The translations under genes were made by a program, and so were the position numbers. From Rhodanobacter sp. UBA5168 (lineage in GTDB: Bacteria; Pseudomonadota; Gammaproteobacteria; Xanthomonadales; Rhodanobacteraceae), in the NCBI GenBank assembly GCA_002413455.1, contig DHXA01000025.1, forward strand, positions 8,356-34,419: 26,064 nucleotides of DNA, read 5' to 3'. The notes under the pieces are model-generated. The model searched no databases. It saw nothing but the letters and a program-made list of their open reading frames with translations, and was not told the origin of the DNA. Shown piece after piece: positions 16,438-24,248 of the stretch (its first letter is position 1; each line of letters starts with the position of its first letter).

Positions 16438-18745
16438 GTGCGTGCGGCGCCATCAGGATCGACAGGCAGAAGTGAAACGCCACGCCCAGGCTCACGGTGA
16501 GCCCGATCGCGCGCAGCACCGGAATCGTGGCCCACGCCAGCATGCCGAATACCAGCAGCGCGGACAGCACGCACACGATGGTGGCATGCAGCGTACGCCG
16601 CTGCTCGGCCGGGTCGCCGGTGTCGCGCTCGAAGAACAGCGCGTAATGCAGGCCGAGGCCACCGGCGAGGATCAGCGCGACCAGGTGGAACAGCGAGATC
16701 TCGACGCCGGCCACGCGCTCCACCGCCAATACCAGGAACGTCGCCAAGGTCATCGGCGCCAGTACGTGCCAGGCGCGCCGCAGGCTGCGCAGCGCGAACG
16801 TGATGGTCAGCACCAGCAGGATCGCGGCGACCAGCAGCGCCTGCAGGATGCGCGTGCGGTAGTCGACCACCAGCGATTCGGAGGCTGCCTTCAGGTCGAG
16901 CAGGCGCACTGTGCCGTGGGTGTTGGCGCCCAAAGCCTGCAGTGCCGTCACGTCGTGCACGCCGCTGACCGTACCCAGGCCGAGCCAATGCCCGTCGCGC
17001 TGCAGCAGCATCGCGGCGAGGCGCTGGCCCAGCGGCGTCTGCGCGTAACGCTCGGGCGTCAGTGGCGGCAGCGCGCGCGCCGCCTGCACGTCGTCGAGGA
17101 ACGGCTGGAACAGATCGGGGCGGAACGGCAGACCCTGCAAGGCCTCGTTCAATGCCTTCCGCAAGATGGCCGGGTCCGGCAACTGTTGTTGACGCGCGCG
17201 TTGCCGCGCCACCGTCGGCAGGTAACGCGACGGCAGCTCCAGCGCATCGACCGCATGTTTCGCCACTACCGCGTCGACCTGCGGCTGCAATTTTTCCGAC
17301 AACGCCAGTACGCCCTGCTCGGTGGACGCCTGCAGCACCAGCAGATAGCGCACATCCGGCGCGCCGAGTGCCTCGCGCAGGCGCGCATCATGCTGCAGCA
17401 TGTCCTGCGGCAAGGGCGTCAACGCAGCGAGGTTGTTCTGCCAGAACGGCCGGGGCGCGACGGCCAGCATCAGCACGATCGCCGCCGCCACCAGCACGGG
17501 AATCCAGCGCGGCCGTGGCAGGCGGTCGACGAAGGCGCGCGCCTGCGCCAGCCAGCGCATGTCGGCCACGTCGCGGACGCGCCGCGGCAGCAGATGCGGC
17601 AACAGGTAACGCGTGCTGAAACCGGCGACCAGCAGCCCCACGATGGTGAACACCGCCAACTGCTTCAGCCCATTCACACCCGACGCGTAGAACGCCAGAT
17701 ACGCGATGCACGCCGAGGCGATCGCGGTCAGCAGCAACGGCCACAAGGCGCGCACGCTCTGCACCGCATCCTCGCCCGCGCGGCGATGGCTGAGCACGCG
17801 GATCGGGTACTCCTGGGCCACCCCGAGCAGGGTGAAACCGAACGCCAGGGTGATGCCGTGCACTTCGGAAAACGCCACGGTCAGCGCGGCGATGCCGGTC
17901 AGCGCAGCGCTGGCGATCGGCAGCGCCGACAGCAGCAGCGAACTGAAGCTGCGGTACGCCAGCAGCAGCAGCGCGATGAAACCCACGGTGGAGATGCGCC
18001 CGATCCAGTCGGCCTGGTGACGTGTCTGCGCGCCGACCACCACGCTGAAATAGCCCGGACCGCTCAGCTCCAGTTTCGCGCCGGCACTGTCCGGCAACGC
18101 ATGGAAGGCGTGCTGGATGCCGTCGATCGCCTGCTGCTGCGCGCCCGGATCGAAACCGGCGGCGACGGTCTGCACCAGCAACAGAGCTTCGTTCTGTGGC
18201 GAGAACCACACGCCCTCGCGCACCTCCGGCGACTTCGCCGGCGCCCACAGCTCGGCCAGCTTCAGCACCTCCAGCGTCGGGTCGCGCGGCAGCAGACCTT
18301 TCAGCAGGCTGGCGGCGGGCGAGGACAGATCATCCAGCCGCTGTTGCAGCTGATCGGCCAGATAGGCCTCGTCCAGCGGCTGCGTATCCAGCGTCGGCGA
18401 CAGCAGGTAGCGGTACGGCAGCAGGCTGGCATCCAGCGCACCGAGGTCGAAACTGCCGTTGAGTACCTGGCCGTAGCGCTTGTCGCTTTTCAGCGCCGCG
18501 GCAAGGCCCTGGCTCAGCGCCGCCAGTTGCGCGTCGGACTGACCAGAGATGGATAGCAGCAGCAGGCGCGAACCCGGCCCGTCACCTACCTGCTCCATCA
18601 GCAGGCGCTGATCCGGCGTGGTCGGCGCCGGCATGAAGCTGCGCAGGTCGGTGCTGATCTTCAGGCGCTGGCTGACCATCCAGCCGAGCCCGGCCAGGGC
18701 CAGCAGCCATAGGATCAGCAGCGTGGCGCGGGCGCCCTGGCGCAT
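16421..18745 (-). CDS. MMPL/RND-superfamily lipid exporter
   Basis: A 774-residue inner-membrane protein. TM1 is at about 9-26. A periplasmic domain (about 30-245) is followed by five helices at about 250-390 (GFIALLLLAYRSFSSLLLSA, ITLAFGFTLLGVAQEYPIRV, LLLTAIASACIAYLAFYASG), one near 415-430, a second periplasmic domain, and a final five-helix set ending FHFCLSILMAPHAHASEG. Two such halves are the MMPL architecture. MMPL proteins in aryl-polyene clusters are thought to move the lipid-linked pigment toward the outer membrane. The Met at 18745, two bases after the LolA-like stop, is preferred; a start at 18766 overlapping that gene is possible. Downstream it overlaps the ApeP-type gene. Confidence 0.93.
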   Translation of the reverse strand: MRQGARATLLILWLLALAGLGWMVSQRLKISTDLRSFMPAPTTPDQRLLMEQVGDGPGSRLLLLSISGQSDAQLAALSQGLAAALKSDKRYGQVLNGSFDLGALDASLLPYRYLLSPTLDTQPLDEAYLADQLQQRLDDLSSPAASLLKGLLPRDPTLEVLKLAELWAPAKSPEVREGVWFSPQNEALLLVQTVAAGFDPGAQQQAIDGIQHAFHALPDSAGAKLELSGPGYFSVVVGAQTRHQADWIGRISTVGFIALLLLAYRSFSSLLLSALPIASAALTGIAALTVAFSEVHGITLAFGFTLLGVAQEYPIRVLSHRRAGEDAVQSVRALWPLLLTAIASACIAYLAFYASGVNGLKQLAVFTIVGLLVAGFSTRYLLPHLLPRRVRDVADMRWLAQARAFVDRLPRPRWIPVLVAAAIVLMLAVAPRPFWQNNLAALTPLPQDMLQHDARLREALGAPDVRYLLVLQASTEQGVLALSEKLQPQVDAVVAKHAVDALELPSRYLPTVARQRARQQQLPDPAILRKALNEALQGLPFRPDLFQPFLDDVQAARALPPLTPERYAQTPLGQRLAAMLLQRDGHWLGLGTVSGVHDVTALQALGANTHGTVRLLDLKAASESLVVDYRTRILQALLVAAILLVLTITFALRSLRRAWHVLAPMTLATFLVLAVERVAGVEISLFHLVALILAGGLGLHYALFFERDTGDPAEQRRTLHATIVCVLSALLVFGMLAWATIPVLRAIGLTVSLGVAFHFCLSILMAPHAHASEG

Positions 18746-18747
18746 GC

Positions 18748-19404
18748 TCAGGGCGTGCCCTGGCACAGCGCCTGCAGCGCCTCGCGGGTGGGCTGCGCCG
18801 GCATCTTCGTCGCCAGCGCGCCGAGCAGGTCGATCGCGAGATCACCGTCGGCTTCCTGCATGTGCATGCAGCGCGACTCCCTGGCGTAACCGTCGATGGT
18901 GATGCTGGCGACGGTCTTCGCCACTTTCGCGTCACGCGGCACCAGGGTCAGCGTCCACGCTGCAGCGGCGTCACCGGCTTGCTTGACCTCGAACGACTGC
19001 TGCAACCGGCCGGCATCGCCGCTGAGCAACGCCACGAAACTGTCCAGCAACACTTGCAACTGCGGCGCGCGCTTCAGCGAGAAATGACGCGGGGTTTTGC
19101 CGTCACGCTGCTGGGTCACCTCGCCGTCGGCGATGGTGGCGGTTTCCTGCTGCGGCTTGTCGACGCGCCGCTGCAGTTGGTCGCCGCCCAGCCACGACAG
19201 CTCGCCCGACACCACCAGCGGCCGCTCCAGCACCTGCAGAAAGCGCGCTTCGGCAAATGCCGTATGCGCCGGCGCGGGCTGGCCCAGCGCGGCAATCAGG
19301 GCTTGCGCCGATGACGATGCGACAGCTGGTTCAGACGCTGAGGCGCTCGCCCACAGCGGCAGCAGCAGGCTCAGCAGCAGCAGGCGCGTCTTGCCAGAAA
19401 TCAT
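18748..19404 (-). CDS. LolA-like outer-membrane lipoprotein carrier protein
   Basis: A 218-residue protein with a signal peptide (MISGKTRLLLLSLLLPLWAS, then ASAS). The body fits the LolA-like family of pigment clusters: FAEARFLQVLERPLVVSGEL, then SWLGGDQLQRRVDKPQQET, and SFVALLSGDAGRLQQSFEVK. It is thought to act in the periplasm, carrying the lipid-attached polyene with the MMPL pump. The start at 19404 is needed for the signal peptide, so the gene overlaps the end of the acyltransferase gene by 74 bases in another frame, which is unusually long. Confidence 0.86.
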   Translation of the reverse strand: MISGKTRLLLLSLLLPLWASASASEPAVASSSAQALIAALGQPAPAHTAFAEARFLQVLERPLVVSGELSWLGGDQLQRRVDKPQQETATIADGEVTQQRDGKTPRHFSLKRAPQLQVLLDSFVALLSGDAGRLQQSFEVKQAGDAAAAWTLTLVPRDAKVAKTVASITIDGYARESRCMHMQEADGDLAIDLLGALATKMPAQPTREALQALCQGTP

Positions 19405-20287
19405 AGAAATTGAACCAGTTGTAGGGGGCGACATGGATGTAGTGCTCCAACCGTTGCGCGTACAGGGCGATCAACGCCTCCAGTGCCGGGCCGCGATTGT
19501 GCCGAGGAATCTCCACCCGGTCGCTCAGCGGCTCGAAGATCAGCCGATAGCGGTTGCCGCCAAGATACAGGCCAAAACACAGTACCACCGGTACCTGCAG
19601 CGTATGCGCCAGCAGCCACGGGCTGATCGGAAACGGCGCCGGCGAGCCGAGGAACTCCGTGCGCCGCAAGACCTCGTGACCGCGACCGCGATCGGCCAGC
19701 ATCGCCACTACCGCGCCGTTCTGACAGGCCTCGGCCATCGCCAGTGCGATCGAGGTGCCGTCCTGCGCCGCGTCGATCACGCACTTGCCCACGTCCGGCG
19801 CCAGCGCTTCCAGCAATTCGGTCATCGCCGGGGTTTTCTGCTTGTCCAGTACCACCCGCAGCGGCATGCCCGGGCGGCGCGCACCAATCGCCCGCAACGC
19901 TTCGAAACTGCCCTGGTGCGAACCGAACAGCAGCACCCCGCGGCCCAATGCCACGCGCTGGTCCAGCAGCTCCAGTCCCTGCGTCTCGATCTGGAACGGC
20001 AGCTCGCCGTGCGCCAGCAGAAAAATGCGGTCCAGTATCGTGGCGGCGAAACAGTGGATGTGTTTCAGCACCTGCCATGAGGTCGCCGGCCGACCGAATG
20101 CGCGCTGCAGGTACTGGCGCGAGGCCAGCCGTTCGGGTCCACGACGCAGGAAGAAATAAAGCGTGATCGGGTACAGGCACAGCCGTCCGAGCCGGCGCCC
20201 GCCGTACAGCGCGATCGAACGGATCAGCCAGATCGCGAAGCGTCCACCGCCCTCGGGGCGGCTCTGCCAGTGTTCGTTCGTGCTCAT
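19331..20287 (-). CDS. LpxL/HtrB-like lysophospholipid acyltransferase
   Basis: A 318-residue membrane-associated acyltransferase. The family motif HX4(D/E) is present as HQGSFE (H124, E129) in LFGSHQGSFEALRAIG. Further blocks are LADRGRGHEVLRRTEFLGSP and PYNWFNFYDFW near the C-terminus. In aryl-polyene and xanthomonadin loci this type is thought to transfer the polyene acyl group onto a lipid or glycolipid. The ATG at 20287 overlaps the stop of the ApeI-type gene by four bases. The last ~25 residues (DAPAAAEPAAAAVGERLSV) are low-complexity and lie over the LolA-like signal-peptide coding region. Confidence 0.9.
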   Translation of the reverse strand: MSTNEHWQSRPEGGGRFAIWLIRSIALYGGRRLGRLCLYPITLYFFLRRGPERLASRQYLQRAFGRPATSWQVLKHIHCFAATILDRIFLLAHGELPFQIETQGLELLDQRVALGRGVLLFGSHQGSFEALRAIGARRPGMPLRVVLDKQKTPAMTELLEALAPDVGKCVIDAAQDGTSIALAMAEACQNGAVVAMLADRGRGHEVLRRTEFLGSPAPFPISPWLLAHTLQVPVVLCFGLYLGGNRYRLIFEPLSDRVEIPRHNRGPALEALIALYAQRLEHYIHVAPYNWFNFYDFWQDAPAAAEPAAAAVGERLSV

Positions 20288-20592
20288 GTCGCTCCCTCGA
20301 CCACGCCGCGCGCCAGCAAGATGCCGTCGCGCTCGATCTCGAAACGTATCCGCGTTCCATTGGCGGCCGTCTCGCTCAGGCGCAACAGCGCCGTTTCGTT
20401 CGGCCGCAACGGCGCCACGAATTTTGCTTCAAACACCTGCGACAGCCGCTGTCCGCGCCATGCGCGCAACGCCAGCGCCACCTGCTCCAGCAGGATCACG
20501 CCCGGCACCAGCGGCTGGCCCGGAAAATGCCCGGGCAACGCGGGATGGTTCGCGCCGATGCACAGCGTCTGCACGAAGCCCACCACGCTCAT
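20284..20592 (-). CDS. Small hotdog-fold dehydratase (ApeI-type, FabA/FabZ-like)
   Basis: A 102-residue protein with the FabA/Z signature GHFPGQPLVPGVILLEQ (H22, E36). The core resembles 3-hydroxyacyl-ACP dehydratases but is shorter than FabZ (about 150), as is usual for ApeI. It probably works with the ApeP-type protein. It is joined by ATGA overlaps at both ends, to the COG4648 gene upstream and the acyltransferase downstream. Confidence 0.88.
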   Translation of the reverse strand: MSVVGFVQTLCIGANHPALPGHFPGQPLVPGVILLEQVALALRAWRGQRLSQVFEAKFVAPLRPNETALLRLSETAANGTRIRFEIERDGILLARGVVEGAT

Positions 20593-21308
20593 GACGCAAC
20601 TGCGCCGTGGCCACGCAGCAGCTGCGGCCAGTGCAGGGCCAGTTGCAGCAGCATGTCGTGAAGGCCGGGATGACTGAGATGACGCAGCCGCCAGCGACGG
20701 TAGCCGTATTCGAGCAGGAACGCGGCACCAAGCAGCACGTAGCAACCCAGATGCAGCCAGGCCGCGGCCCAGCGCTCGGGCACCTGCAGCGGCGAGGCGA
20801 CCCCGAAGCGCGCCAGCAGCCCGCTGTGTTCGGCGCCCAACAACAACACTGCCAGCAACAGCGCCTGCGCACCCAGCAGTACCGTCCAGAACCAGGTGAG
20901 CTGACTGGCGTAACGGGCCACACCCGGTTGCTGCAGGCGCTCGGCACCTTCGATGGCAACGATGAAGCGTGCCACCAGCGGCTCGGACGTACCCAGCGTG
21001 CGGCCGAACCAGCACGCCAGCACCGCGTTGATCAGTACCGGCACGGCTTCCAGCAGCAGGCCGGCAAAGCCATACAGCGACAGCAGCAGCAGCGTGACCA
21101 GCGCGCCCGACCAGACCGACCACGGCGCGACGCGGAAGGTGAGCAGACGCGGCAGCATCACCACGGTCAACAGCAAGGCCAGCGCCAGCAGCGGAAAGAT
21201 CTGCCGATGGGTGACCGCGCCGGCAATCGCCAGCAACGGATAGGCCAGCAGCAGCGGCAGCGCATATCGGCGCGCGGTGCTTTCCATCGGTGAAGAAGCA
21301 GACGTCAT
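20589..21308 (-). CDS. COG4648-like membrane protein of aryl-polyene clusters
   Basis: A 239-residue protein starting at MTSASSPMESTARR. It has five to six hydrophobic stretches in the N-terminal two thirds (YALPLLLAYPLLAIAG, IFPLLALALLLTVVMLP, WSGALVTLLLLSLYGFAG, WFWTVLLGAQALLLAVLLLG, LGCYVLLGAAFLLEYGYRRW). Short conserved-looking bits such as LLEAVPVLINAVLACWFGRT and LTWFWTVLL are, as I recall, typical of the ApeG/COG4648 proteins that accompany these loci. The biochemical role is unknown. The frame is open upstream to 21569, but that part is antisense-like. The 85 bases between this gene and the ACP stop hold no gene. Confidence 0.82.
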   Translation of the reverse strand: MTSASSPMESTARRYALPLLLAYPLLAIAGAVTHRQIFPLLALALLLTVVMLPRLLTFRVAPWSVWSGALVTLLLLSLYGFAGLLLEAVPVLINAVLACWFGRTLGTSEPLVARFIVAIEGAERLQQPGVARYASQLTWFWTVLLGAQALLLAVLLLGAEHSGLLARFGVASPLQVPERWAAAWLHLGCYVLLGAAFLLEYGYRRWRLRHLSHPGLHDMLLQLALHWPQLLRGHGAVAS

Positions 21309-21393
21309 ACCAGGTTCCGCGAGGACTTCGTCCAAAGCATGAGCGTGCCACTGCCGGCGAAACGCAGCGTGACGAAAGCGCCGTTGCCGCGCC

Positions 21394-21663
21394 TCAGCTG
21401 GCGCGATGCTGCTCGACGTGCGCAGACAGCGTGCGCAGGCTGGTGAAGATCTGCCGGTTGTCCGGGTTGTCCGAACGCAGCTGGAAACCATGGCGTTTGG
21501 ATACGGCCAGCGCAATTTCCAGCGCGTCGATCGAATCCAGTCCCAGTTCGCCGCCAAACAGCGGGGCATCGGGGTCGATCTGTTCCGGAGTCACGGTATC
21601 GAGATTCAGGCATTCCACGATCAAAGTGGCCAGTCCGTGTTGCGCTGCTGTCTGTTCTGCCAT
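21394..21663 (-). CDS. Acyl carrier protein of the pigment cluster (XanC/ApeE-like)
   Basis: An 89-residue acyl carrier protein. LGLDSIDALEIALAVSKRHG holds the phosphopantetheine-attachment Ser44. FGGELGLDSIDALE and the ending QIFTSLRTLSAHVEQH match ACPs of aryl-polyene loci. It would carry the hydroxybenzoyl starter and the growing chain. Start choice is open: the ATG at 21663 is reported, but an in-frame TTG at 21681 lies nine bases after a very strong GGGGAGG site and would add six residues. It is the first gene of the minus-strand unit and the only ACP in the window. Confidence 0.9.
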   Translation of the reverse strand: MAEQTAAQHGLATLIVECLNLDTVTPEQIDPDAPLFGGELGLDSIDALEIALAVSKRHGFQLRSDNPDNRQIFTSLRTLSAHVEQHRAS

Positions 21664-21755
21664 GCTCGATTCCGTACTCAAGATTCATTGCCTCCCCCCG
21701 GTGGCAGTGGGCGCGGAGTGTAACATAGCGCCCTTGTCGTTCCCGGTTGTACACA
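21664..21755. promoter_or_regulatory. Divergent promoter region between ACP and chorismatase genes
   Basis: This 92-base gap separates two genes read outward, so it must drive the eight-gene minus-strand unit and the chorismatase gene unless transcripts start inside them. AT-rich patches (GTGTAACATAG at 21718-21728 and TTGTACACAATGG at 21747-21759) are candidate -10 regions. No box pair with good spacing stands out on either strand. The GGGGAGG ribosome site of the ACP is at its left side. Confidence 0.4.
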
Positions 21756-22748
21756 ATGGTTCAGGGATGTGAAACCCCACAGATCGACCCGCTCGCGTAC
21801 CGTGCGCCCCGGGTGTCCTACCGCATGGCGGAAGTCGCCACCGTGCTCGACGAGCCTGGCACGCTGGCGTTGTTCGGCTTCGGCGTGGGCACCTCGTCAA
21901 GCGACGATCCCCGCTACCTGCAGGTGGCACTGGACGGTTTCGACGCGCCTGCCCCACTTGAACTGTGGCGGGTCGATGCGCCGGTAAGCTGCGGCACCGA
22001 GGGCGCGTTGCGCTGGGCGGCGGGCGGTGGCTGGCTGTTTACGGCGATCGAACTGGACGAGCGCGAACACGGCGGCCTGGAAGCCAGCGCCGCCCTCGCC
22101 TACGCGACCTTGCGGCAATTCGTCGGCCAGCGCACCGAAAAGCATGTACTGCGGGTGTGGAACTACCTGGGCGCGATCAACCACGGTTCGGGCGACGCCG
22201 AGCGCTACAAGCACTTCTGTGACGGCCGCGCGCGAGGCATGGGCGCGTTCTTTGCCGAAGGCTTTCCCGCCGCCACGGCCATCGGCCACCGCGGCGCGGA
22301 ACACCGGCTGCAGGTTTATCTGCTGGCCTGCGATCGGCCCGGCCGCCGGGTGGAAAACCCACGTCAGGTCAGCGCATGGCGTTACCCGCGCCAGTACGGC
22401 CGCACGCCGCCCAGCTTTGCCCGCGCAATGACGCTGCCAGCTCAGGATGCGCTGGCGATCTCGGGCACCGCGGCGGTGGTGGGCCACGCATCGGCGCACG
22501 AGGACGACCTCGATGCCCAGCTCGGCGAAACCCTGACCAACCTCGAAGCACTGCTGGCCAGCGCCGGCATGGCCGCCGTGTTCGACACCCACTCGCCGCT
22601 CAAGGCCTACGTGCGCCACGGCGCCGACGCACCGCTCGTGCGCAACTTCCTGCAAAGCCGCCTGCCCGACGTGCCCGTGCTGCTGCTGCACGGCGACATA
22701 TGCCGCAGCGAACTGCTGGTGGAGATCGACGGCTGGCGCTACGCCTGA
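21756..22748 (+). CDS. xanB2: Chorismatase, XanB2-like (chorismate to 3-/4-hydroxybenzoate)
   Basis: A 330-residue protein of the FkbO/Hyg5/XanB2 family. Recognisable blocks are FGFGVGTSSSDDPRYLQVAL, RVWNYLGAINHGSGDAERYK followed by HFCDGRARG, and RRVENPRQVSAWRYPRQYGR with TPPSFARA; then ISGTAAVVGHASAHEDDLDA and QLGETLTNLEALL. Xanthomonas XanB2 converts chorismate to pyruvate plus 3- and 4-hydroxybenzoate; 3-hydroxybenzoate is the xanthomonadin starter and 4-hydroxybenzoate can feed ubiquinone. The same role is likely here because the gene flanks the ACP and dehydratase genes. The ATG at 21756 is used; a TTG three codons upstream is less likely. Type (XanB2 or FkbO/Hyg5) is judged from context as much as from sequence. 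Confidence 0.9.
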   Translation: MVQGCETPQIDPLAYRAPRVSYRMAEVATVLDEPGTLALFGFGVGTSSSDDPRYLQVALDGFDAPAPLELWRVDAPVSCGTEGALRWAAGGGWLFTAIELDEREHGGLEASAALAYATLRQFVGQRTEKHVLRVWNYLGAINHGSGDAERYKHFCDGRARGMGAFFAEGFPAATAIGHRGAEHRLQVYLLACDRPGRRVENPRQVSAWRYPRQYGRTPPSFARAMTLPAQDALAISGTAAVVGHASAHEDDLDAQLGETLTNLEALLASAGMAAVFDTHSPLKAYVRHGADAPLVRNFLQSRLPDVPVLLLHGDICRSELLVEIDGWRYA

Positions 22749-22786
22749 GCACATCCCGCGGCGCGCGGCATCGCGGCTGCGGAGCT

Positions 22787-24175
22787 TTATGTCGGCACTT
22801 TCTGCGGTCGATGCCAGCCATGCAGCGTGTGCTGGCGACCACGCGCCACGGTGAGCTCACCCTCCGGCGCATCATGCGTGATCACCGAGCCGGCGCCGAT
22901 GGTGGCCTGCGCGCCGATCGTCACCGGTGCCACCAGCGCGCTGTTGGAGCCGATGAAGGCGCCGTCGCCGATGCGGGTGACGAACTTGTTGATGCCGTCG
23001 TAGTTGCAGGTGATGGTGCCGGCGCCGACATTGACGCCGCGGCCGATCTCGGTGTCGCCGAGGTAGCTCAAGTGGTTTGCCTTGCTGCCTTCGCCGATGC
23101 GGGTTTTCTTGGTTTCCACGAAGTTCCCAACATGTACGCCGGCGTCCAGTTCGGTGCCCGGCCGCAGCCGGGCGAACGGGCCGATCGTGCACGGGCCGTG
23201 AGTGACCACGCCTTCGAGGTCACAGTGCGAGTGCACTACGGTGCCGGCCGCAAGTTGTACGTCCTTCAGACGGGTGAACGCGCCGATGCGCACGTCGTCG
23301 CCCAGCACCACGCGGCCTTCGAGGACCACGTCGATGTCCAGCTCGACATCACGGCCCGCCGCAACCGCGCCGCGCACGTCGATGCGCAACGGATCGGCCA
23401 GCCGCACGCCGTCGGCCAGCAGCGCGCGCGCGGCACGCTGCCGATACGCCGCCTCCAGCTCGGTCAGCTGCAGCGGGGTGTTGGCGCCGGCCGCTTCGAT
23501 CGGATCGGCGCATTCGACGCTGAGCGCCGCCAGGTTTTCAGCAGCGGCCATGCCGAAGATATCGGTGAGGTAGTACTCGCCCTGCGCGTTGTTGCGGTCG
23601 AGCCGGCTGATCCAGCCACGCAACGGCTTTGCGTCGGCGACGAGGATCCCGGTATTGACCAGGCTCACCGCTCGCTGGTCGGCGTCGGCATCCTTCTCCT
23701 CAACCACCATGCGCACGCGGCCATGGTCGTCGCACAGAACACGGCCATAGCCGTGCGGATCGGCAAGCCGCATGGTCAGCAGGCTGAAGCCCCCCTCCGC
23801 CGCCGCCAGTCGCTGCAGCGTCTCGACCCGGGTCAGCGGCACGTCGCCGTACAGCACCAGGACACGCACATTTCCGGCTGGCACGCCGTCGGGCACGCCG
23901 GCGAGCGCCTGCTCCACGGCATGACCCGTACCCAGCCGTTCGGCCTGCAGCACCCAGCGCAGATCGGGCTGGCCGGCGAATGCCGCCTGCACCTGCTCGC
24001 CGCAATGGCCATGGACGATGTGGATCGCCGCCGGCTGCAACGCACGCGCCACGTCGACCACGTGCGCCAGCAAGGGTCGGCCGGCCAGCGGCATCAGCAC
24101 CTTGGCCCGACTCGATTTCATCCGCGTGCCGGCACCGGCCGCGAGGATGATGACGTGGAGGGAAGCATGGTTCAT
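22787..24175 (-). CDS. glmU: Bifunctional UDP-GlcNAc pyrophosphorylase / GlcN-1-P acetyltransferase
   Basis: A 462-residue cytoplasmic enzyme that makes UDP-N-acetylglucosamine for peptidoglycan and LPS. The N-terminal uridyltransferase domain shows [20 protein letters not shown] (8-27), [13 protein letters not shown] (79-91) and VLYGDVPL (107-114). The loop reads SSRAKVL where many GlmU proteins have a Pro before Lys. From about 260 on, left-handed beta-helix hexapeptides follow, with [36 protein letters not shown] and [15 protein letters not shown] of the acetyltransferase site. The length is as in E. coli (456). It converges with the chorismatase gene, 38 bases apart. Confidence 0.97.
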   Translation of the reverse strand: MNHASLHVIILAAGAGTRMKSSRAKVLMPLAGRPLLAHVVDVARALQPAAIHIVHGHCGEQVQAAFAGQPDLRWVLQAERLGTGHAVEQALAGVPDGVPAGNVRVLVLYGDVPLTRVETLQRLAAAEGGFSLLTMRLADPHGYGRVLCDDHGRVRMVVEEKDADADQRAVSLVNTGILVADAKPLRGWISRLDRNNAQGEYYLTDIFGMAAAENLAALSVECADPIEAAGANTPLQLTELEAAYRQRAARALLADGVRLADPLRIDVRGAVAAGRDVELDIDVVLEGRVVLGDDVRIGAFTRLKDVQLAAGTVVHSHCDLEGVVTHGPCTIGPFARLRPGTELDAGVHVGNFVETKKTRIGEGSKANHLSYLGDTEIGRGVNVGAGTITCNYDGINKFVTRIGDGAFIGSNSALVAPVTIGAQATIGAGSVITHDAPEGELTVARGRQHTLHGWHRPQKVPT

Positions 24176-24207
24176 GGGTATCGGCCTGACGCATCTCGAT
24201 CAAAAAA

Positions 24208-24216
24208 GCATAACAG
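24208..24216 (-). promoter_or_regulatory. Candidate extended -10 element upstream of glmU
   Basis: On the minus strand TGTTATGCT, followed by TTTTTTGATC, lies about 33 bases before the glmU ATG. It fits an extended -10 (TGn then TATGCT, four of six matches). No good -35 is seen, as allowed for extended -10 promoters. The gap between the lipoprotein stop and glmU is 73 bases and has no terminator, so read-through is also possible. Confidence 0.3.
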
Positions 24217-24248
24217 CCCATCCGGTCGCGACGAGGACGGGAAAGGGC

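Noticed and set aside
16208..18556. 782-codon open frame on the plus strand opposite the MMPL gene
   Set aside because: Composition (Gln/Arg/His-rich) and perfect antisense placement to a recognised transporter mark it as a shadow.
21305..21754. 150-codon minus-strand frame through the ACP gene
   Set aside because: Same strand as the ACP but another frame; the ACP frame has the phosphopantetheine motif, and this one shows no family features.
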